A stretch of DNA of 64,000 bases from assembly GCF_003590095.1 (NCBI RefSeq), contig NC_039483.1, positions 10,292,001-10,356,000 of the forward strand, given 5' to 3'. This DNA comes from Trichoplusia ni. Taxonomy: Eukaryota; Arthropoda; Insecta; Lepidoptera; Noctuidae. The notes beneath the pieces were generated by a model. It saw only the letters and a list, made by a program, of their open reading frames with translations, was not told where the DNA came from and ran no database searches. Position numbers and translations under genes: made by a program. Numbering within the stretch: position 1 is the stretch's first letter; each line of letters opens with the position of its first letter. Positions 57,201 through 64,000 of this stretch are shown in pieces.

Positions 57201-58828
57201 TTTTCGATGTAACATTTGAATAAAGCAACTTTTAGTCCATAGATGTCGTTGGTTACAGATTATCATCTGTTCATTATTAAAATATATGGCTATCTACATA
57301 ACAATATTAGTTAATTGAAGAGTTGTTAGTGATGTCTGAAGGAACTATTTACAGAGAAACAATGTTTTAATTTTATCTTACATCACAGCGTGTGCCTGAG
57401 AATCGCAAACTTAAACACTAGAAAATATTAAAAATAAATTGTCAAAATCTTGTAATTTATTTCATACTTATATTAAAAAAAACTCTTTCCGTCAAACTAA
57501 TCTTTGGCCTGCAGATCTTTTTTGTCATTTTATTTTTAATTGCACAAATGCGCCTTTTATCTTAATATTTTAAAATTTTAAACTAACACTGAGACGGGAA
57601 TTTTAAATAACAGTATAAAATTTACTTTAATTACATTTAGAGATGAAACTTATGATGAAACATTAGAGGTCGCGAGATGACATGAATTGAAAGAAACGTG
57701 AAATTAAGTACATTATCATTTTACGTATATAATACATATGGCAACTCGAAATATGCTTAACATTATTAAAATTAACTGGACACTTATCAAATTAGATTAT
57801 TATTTATAAATTAATTGGAATGTTCGCATTATCATAACACACCACGTATTACACACACGTATCATACGGTAACAACAATTAAAAATACTTTATCAAAAAT
57901 TCGTAATGTTTCCTAAGTAAACAACCATCAAAATTTTTGTTCGAAAGTACAAACGTACATCGAGAATAAAATACCAATAAAGTTACTTAAAAAATAATAT
58001 GGATATACCAAACGGTACGAGTTAATTGACGGGACAATCCAACCGATCTGTTTCCAAGCAATCATATCCAACAAGTAATTGATCCGACATCCACGAGTAC
58101 AACCATTGAAACTAACTCGATCCGAACATTGAGCCTAGCTTACCTAATTACATTCATATAACTTTTCAAAAACACCTAACTGTGAGACCACCTCCATTCA
58201 AAATTATGGTCGAATACAATTTATTACCATCGAGATGGTATTGTTAATCTAGAACATACATCGAGACAAAGAAGATTATAGTTATAATAGATACTAGTGT
58301 CATAAGAAAACTAGGAACAACAATTGTTCAAATCATTAAGTAATTACTTTAATTTAATAATTTCTAATATCAAAAGTGCAAGACAACAGCTCAATGTAAC
58401 GCTTCATGATGCCACTGATCGTCACGTGACGTCATGCTGACAAATTTACCATTTTTTGACCACGGAGGTGATCTCTTCTCATTTCGAACAACCATATTAT
58501 AACTATTCCTTCTCATTGAGAAATGCCCTTGGAATTAACAATGAGCTTGTGGAAGTATCTTTTGATGTCTGACCACGACAAATCGTCGCATCTATAACAT
58601 TAACATTCTCATCTGCTATCGCCACGTTGTTGTTCTCGCACCAAACATCAACGACTCCGGTTCCACCAGCTCCCTAACTTACATGCTATTACTGTATTTC
58701 GTATTCTCCTTCAAACCAATCTCCATGGACAACATCCTACTAATCGTAACCATTGACATATCACTCTTTATCTTACTCTGAGCATCGACTTTCAACAAAT
58801 TTGTAGCCTAAATGTTTCTTAATTTAAA
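54211..58828. other. Intergenic plus probable ETS-gene 3' UTR
   Basis: AT-rich. The part nearest 58828 is likely the 3' UTR of the ETS gene on the minus strand. An 85-codon plus-strand frame at 54747-55004 has hydrophobic stretches but no known domain. A GCGCCATCT / AGATGGCGC pair flanks 54387-54506. Nothing else is recognised. Confidence 0.4.
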
Positions 58829-59066
58829 CTAAGAATACGTGATATCGCTAAGGTTTTCTGATTTCACTTTGACGAAGTTAGGGTTGTCGGTTTTGAAGTC
58901 GGGTCCCTTGTGGCCGAACTGGTAGACGAGGCGCGCGGTGGGCACGGACACCAGCACCGATTGCCGGTAGTGGTACCTCATGGCGCGGCTGAACTTCTCG
59001 AACGTCATGTTCTCGTTCTGCTTCATGTGGCCCCACAGCTTCGCCACCTCGTCTGGCTTCACAAAC
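58829..59066 (-). CDS. ETS-domain transcription factor, terminal exon (partial)
   Basis: The minus strand opens after a TTGCAG acceptor at 59066 and ends at TAG 58829-58831. The 78 codons encode the C-terminal half of an ETS DNA-binding domain: EVAKLWGHMKQNENMTFEKFSRAMRYHYR carries the recognition helix with the paired Arg residues that contact GGA, followed by RLVYQFGHKGPDF and a 19-residue tail. ETS proteins are nuclear and bind GGAA/T sites. The MTFEK-FSRAMRY and RLVY-FG pattern is closest to the ESE/ELF3-5 branch by memory, but the subfamily is not secure. The intron enters after the second base of a codon. The first half of the domain and the N-terminus were not found to 64000, so the upstream intron is long. 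The GC-rich coding contrasts sharply with its flanks. Confidence 0.88.
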
Positions 59067-61861
59067 CTGCAACGAAAAACATTCTGTTAGTCTCATTATA
59101 TTTCGATATGATACCGAAATGCGCTTTAAAAACATTTCCAACTTTGTTACTGAACACGTGGCCCGTGTTATTGCAAGTCTATATATTTAAACAAATAAAC
59201 GACTGTGAAGCGATGAAGTACACAGTTTTATGGTCTAAATCTTGTTCTGAAGGTTTATTGTACTTTTATGGTTTGTGTTCTATCTATGAGGCCGCGTAAG
59301 TAGGTTGCATCACTGACTTCCTTGGAAATGCAATGTATAAATACGGAATAATTACAAGTGTATACATATAGCTTGGGAGCCATACTGTAAATGTCCAAGT
59401 TTGACTTTTTGGCAAAGTTCAATATTTATATTTCGCATCTCGTAGAGAGCACATTTTCGGAATTGTGAGGTCAAATTTAATAAATTCAGTAATTCTCTGA
59501 CGCATCGAAGTTACCTCGAGTATACTTTTGCAGTCAGAAAAATTATGGATAAAACTAGTAAAGGATTTTATTTATTTTATTGTGCATTATTTTATCGTAG
59601 ACTATTGACTAGTGCTTATATAACATCGATGAATAAACAATTATAATCAAGTCAAGTTCAACTGGAAACGATAATAACACATCTCGTCATATAATTTAAT
59701 GCTCATTAAATGAATTCTCAGCCTTTATTGGTTAGACTTATATAGTTGTTGTAGCATAAAAATATGTGTATAAGCAACCGTGTCAAGTTCTGATGCAAAG
59801 TGTCCAGATAATTGTGTGCAGAGTCAAGGATATCTTGTTGCAGTCATTATCGGCATAGTTAGCAAACGTGACGAGGAGGCCGGCGCGGCGACGAGAGCCC
59901 AGCGAGCGGACAATACACACGCCGCCGATGTGAGATCAAATATAAATACACGACGAACGATCTGTTGAAGCGATGCAGCCGCGATGCGCCGTCGCGGACG
60001 ACAATACCTCGTCACCAACGAGCGGCTAATGTGCTCGACTATTTATTTTAATGCTTATAATAATTTGTTTAACAATCATTTTATTAGCTTTTGATCCTAC
60101 TCGAATACGATCATGATAAATGACAGGTATACTTATTAGTTTATTGGTATCGACACTTATCTACATTGATACTGATTTGCCGTCGTATAGTTTCCTAGGA
60201 AACTCCACTTTTCCTCCTAGTTCATCGACACCCGTAATGAGTTTAACAAAATAGGTTTATTTATAACTTTCCTTTAGCGTTTAACAGCGTTTAGCATTGA
60301 GAGTCTAGGTCGAATGCAAATTATTGAACGATTCGATATCGCAAAGGGAATTACGTGTTAGCGTCTATTTTATAGTTCTCCATAAAACTGTTGGAAGACA
60401 GCCGTGGCATTGGCGTGGCGTGTCCGAAGTCGTTTTTTCTTCGACTCATCTGTTATAATTGCGTTTTTTCTCTAGAACAGTGGGCTGTCATTGGGTCACA
60501 ATGCCACATCCTGATCGATTGCCACACCGAACCTCAGCTGATAATAACTGCGCGTTTGTTTCGCTTCCGACATTGTTGTTTGAAGTTTATTGGCTAATTT
60601 ACTATTCTTGTATCTAATCTTATTTTTTCTCTTTTTATCGTTGTTCTGTGCTATTGATAAATATTGTTTATTAATTTTTGCTTTTGATAAAATTATAAAG
60701 ATGCTACGAAGACGGAAATCTGTTTTTAGTTTTGTGGATTCATCAATTCAATTCACATCATATGCATATTTTAAAAGTATTTTGTCGGCAGTGCTTAACG
60801 TCTTCCTAGGCATAACAGGAAATGCAGGTGCATAATTATTATGAACACTTAATACTATCAATTTGTCTGACATGTTGCTCTGTGGGATAATAATGATTAT
60901 GTTTTGAGTTGCCACTGTTGTTGGGAAATTACAATAACCAGTTTCAAGAACTTTGATATTATCAACAATATTAGAAGATTTACTTCTGTCAAGTACTGTA
61001 GGACTTGGATCAGATTGTTTTTAAACAATAGGATGTGTCGTGTGTCGTTTGAAACAAACAAGTGTATTATATCATTAACCTTGTATTAGTGTGGTATGAA
61101 CTATAAAAATGTGATTCATACGAATTTGGATGCTCGTTGCGTACGAACGAGGCCGGCTGGCGGCCTTGTGTTGTATCGCTGCATCAGTTGGGCCAAGGAT
61201 CGAGTGTGACCCTACGTGACACGCATCGAGACCAAACGCACGGTGAAAATACGCAGAGGACGACGCCAATTATGTTACTGAATTATTGATAAATGTAGTT
61301 AGTGAGGAGACCCTCTCCATAGGGGTGGGTGATACAGAATTTGACGATACTGCAACTTCTACGTGATCTGTTCGGACAATTATACTAAATGGCCCATTTA
61401 CAAGAAACGAATAAACAGTCGATATTAAGTGTGTTATAATGTGTTTTAAAGTAGTAGCGTCCGCAACATCTCTTCCCAGAATTTATGTGTTTAAAAATCA
61501 AAACAGGACCCAAAATTTGGTTAATTTACAAGTCATTTGGGCTTGAATGACGCACAATCTCACACATATACAAACACTTACCAGTAACCAGTTTGACCCC
61601 TCCCCCTCTCAAAGTTCCCCCGCGAGTCAACTTGCAAAACGTGCCTCTGACTTTCGTAAACAAGTTTCGAAGAGACCTCTTTTGGTTTTTTATGTATTTT
61701 TTTGGCAAATGTTATCTGATGATGCTCGTCCTTTGTTGGTGAGTATGCAAATTAGGGGTTATGTATGATGCGCTGGTGCGCTTGTACCTGCTTTGATTCT
61801 AAGTGGACAAACACTTGAGCTGTGTGACCCAATCATTATAACTTGTGTGGATATTTATTTA

Positions 61862-62359
61862 TTATTTATGGTTCGTCACGAGTGCAAATGCTTGAGAAAC
61901 AATAACAGACACTAAGTTCAAAGTTTTCAGTAAATTATTTTTTTGATTACCAAATTCGAAGCCTTCCTCAATCTTTGCCATTTTTGAATCACAGCAGTAA
62001 TGCATATTATTTTCTTGCACCGCGGACGCGATCATAAAACCTCTCAAGTTCACCTTGGCCTTACGTTTTACAACAACAACCCTATTCTCAGAAATAGGTT
62101 TATAGTTATCTGCATGTAATATGATTGTGTGGGCTTCTTGTACAAAGGTTGATTTTAATATTGTTTTAAAGCCTGCTTGCATAATTTCTATTTGTATCGG
62201 ACGTTGACAGACAGGACCTTGGCTGAATTTGCAGCCGAGTGATACAGTCATACATGTTTTAAATGCAAATATATGCGTTCGTAGTGAATTACCTGTGAAT
62301 TTGTGACTTTGTAACACATCTGTAGGGGGGGTAGACCCGCGGGGACGAACCGGTCTCAA
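61862..62359 (-). CDS. Unrecognised 165-codon ORF
   Basis: Uninterrupted minus-strand frame from ATG 62359 to the stop at 61862, the longest non-P450, non-SDR, non-gag ORF in the window. The product has four to six Cys (including CCDSK), several basic clusters (VVVVKRKAKVNLRGF) and no clear signal peptide. The C-terminal 20 residues are mildly hydrophobic. I recognise no family. It could be an exon of the ETS gene or a nested gene, a transposon-derived fragment, or chance. No flanking promoter or splice evidence was established. Confidence 0.25.
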   Translation of the reverse strand: MRPVRPRGSTPPTDVLQSHKFTGNSLRTHIFAFKTCMTVSLGCKFSQGPVCQRPIQIEIMQAGFKTILKSTFVQEAHTIILHADNYKPISENRVVVVKRKAKVNLRGFMIASAVQENNMHYCCDSKMAKIEEGFEFGNQKNNLLKTLNLVSVIVSQAFALVTNHK

Positions 62360-63337
62360 TGTTACTCAGATTAATTTGCACACCGTACACGATTCTTGGA
62401 TATCGTATTGTTTGTAGCCATATGATTGGTAGGTCACATTGCATTTAATAGGGCCTTAAAATTTATATTGTTTCTCAGAACAAAACATAAAAAAACTTGC
62501 TTTTTAAGTAATGTTCAATTACATTGGTTTCTATGTTCTGATTGAGTTTTCCCGACTCCTCATACAAGTAGTAAACTCGTTTAGACGAGCTATCATCTCG
62601 GCTGGTGTTCGTAGCAACAGTTTCAGCCGTTTACTACTTTTTTTCCAAAAACAAACCAAACCAGTTACTTTAACCGGTTTAGCATTCTGTGTTGCGCACT
62701 TGTAAATAAATAAGCGATTCTTAAGAGATTTATGGTTTAATATTTTGTATTATATTTTATAGTTTTTGAATCCGATTTTGGTTTTTTTTATTATTAATTT
62801 ACCTGTTTCACTGTCATTACATCGCGATAAGTTACGTAGATAATCATCATAATCCCTTATCATAATATATAGAACTTGTATTTTGACATTTTATATTTTC
62901 CTCTTATGACAAATCGTTTTTAGACAGGAAACGCTAACGACGTATCACTGTTACTATGACGTTAAATACGCCCTTATTATGAAAGCAGTAAGGTTCATTT
63001 TTAATTTGTTTTCATCACGAAGCTCTGCATTAGGCTAGCTACTAGGTTTAATTATTGTGTATTGCGTTATAAGCTTGCGGTGTGGAGTTATTACTATTAA
63101 TTGTTATTATTGCGGTGAACTTGAAACCCGTCACGTCAATAACGTTTGTGGCATCTTGTAATATTGATACAACTCATCAAAATACACTTAAAACAAAGAC
63201 AAGCTCTAAGGAAAATTATAAAATAAGATGAAAAGCAAAGCCCTTTTAAATAGAAAGAAACACTTACTGAAAAACTAGGAAAATGTAGACTATGATAGGT
63301 ATATTTTCATATTCCATGTAAAAGACTATCACTACAC

Positions 63338-63377
63338 TTTTTTCTAAGTATTTGTGCACACAAATACTTAGAAAAAA
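63338..63377. repeat. Perfect 19-bp palindrome with 2-nt centre
   Basis: Arms 63338-63356 and 63359-63377 are exact reverse complements around CA, ending in T6 and A6+. It could extrude as a cruciform or be a very short MITE remnant. Confidence 0.85.
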
Positions 63378-64000
63378 AAACTGCAAAACGTTTCTTCAAA
63401 ATTTAAAAATTGAACTTTTTAAAACTGTCATGCAGACCAAAAAGTTTCTATACCTATGCATTCTATGTTGTACAGAAGTGAATTGTGAAAGTTAAGTCCA
63501 TGGTTATAGGTGCCTAAAGCTTGGGGCATGGGGTCGGCAACTCGTGGTGATACCAATCCTTATCAGCACACTTAACGACTTGAATCATTAGGGTTATCGA
63601 ATAAATGTTTCGGGAATTCTGGTCAACGCGTTATCGATATAAATATTATACTCATAATACGTTACGCATTACGGATTCATGATAAATATAAAAAAGTGGG
63701 AACTACAAGGTCGGTTTAATAAATACAAACTGATTAATTAACACTTATTAGCAGAATATTGAAACATGATATAATTAAAAAGTCTATTAAGAAATGAGCT
63801 TGCTTTTTTTTTGGTTTTAATTATAAACACAAGATTTTCATCGCAGATATTTTCTTATTAATTAGGTACTTACAGATATTTTTGTGAAAAAGGAAAAGTA
63901 GTACCGCTATTTTCCTAGTAGAGGGATCGTAAAGCTACGACAAAATTGGTTAATAATAACGTTAAAGTTTAAAACATTTAAACTACAAGTATTCACAAGA

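Larger units (their letters stand above)
59067..64000. other. Probable intron / 5' region of the ETS gene
   Basis: No further ETS exon was found. Notable contents are a CpG-rich patch at 59870-60030, a second at 61130-61270, an unexplained ORF at 61862-62359 (minus) and a perfect palindrome at 63338-63377. Otherwise AT-rich with short chance ORFs. Confidence 0.4.

Noticed and set aside
58421..58434. TCACGTGACGTCA combined E-box/CRE
   Set aside because: Lies in the probable 3' UTR of the ETS gene and occurs once; no evidence for regulatory use.
58910..59299. 129-codon plus-strand ORF
   Set aside because: Antisense to the ETS exon, whose domain is clear on the minus strand.

Overview
This is a eukaryotic window from an insect, almost certainly a lepidopteran. 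It is AT-rich, its introns carry canonical GT..AG ends, and its interspersed repeats resemble those I know from moth genomes. The four cytochrome P450 genes have the length, motifs and ten-coding-exon layout of the lepidopteran CYP9A subfamily. The species cannot be named from the sequence. I saw no tRNA, rRNA or CRISPR array.

Layout. 1-4.1 kb: no supported gene. 4.1-11.2 kb: a plus-strand tandem array of single-exon classical short-chain dehydrogenases (SDR-1, SDR-2, SDR-3), with at least two decayed C-terminal relics between SDR-2 and SDR-3. SDR-1 and SDR-2 are a recent duplication that includes about 700-1000 bp of upstream sequence. 11.2-17.3 kb: intergenic, with repeats and hairpins. 17.4-22.2, 27.2-30.4 and 34.3-37.1 kb: three intact minus-strand CYP9A-like genes (A, B, C). 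38.3-38.8 kb: a broken P450 fragment (parts of exons 2-4). 40.1-41.6 kb: a 1.5 kb foldback transposon with 435-bp inverted repeats. 42.7-43.9 kb: a complete gag-only mini-copia element with identical-length LTRs, a tRNA-iMet primer site and a target duplication. 47.6-54.1 kb: a fourth CYP9A-like gene (D) on the plus strand. 58.8-59.1 kb: the last exon of an ETS-domain transcription factor on the minus strand, whose upstream exons I did not find. 59-64 kb: probably intron or 5' flank of that gene, plus one unexplained 165-codon ORF.

I assembled all four P450s exon by exon. They have the same nine coding-intron phases (2,1,1,0,1,1,1,0,1). The spliced frames total 1590, 1593, 1581 and 1593 nt, all divisible by three (529, 530, 526 and 530 aa). 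Each also has a splice acceptor 2-3 nt before its ATG, implying a 5'-UTR intron, and candidate distal promoters were found for A, B and D.

How the genes may work together. CYP9A enzymes are microsomal monooxygenases that hydroxylate plant toxins and insecticides. NAD-dependent SDRs of this kind oxidise hydroxyl groups to carbonyls. Their adjacency fits a detoxification neighbourhood grown by tandem duplication, gene conversion and loss, but joint function is inference.
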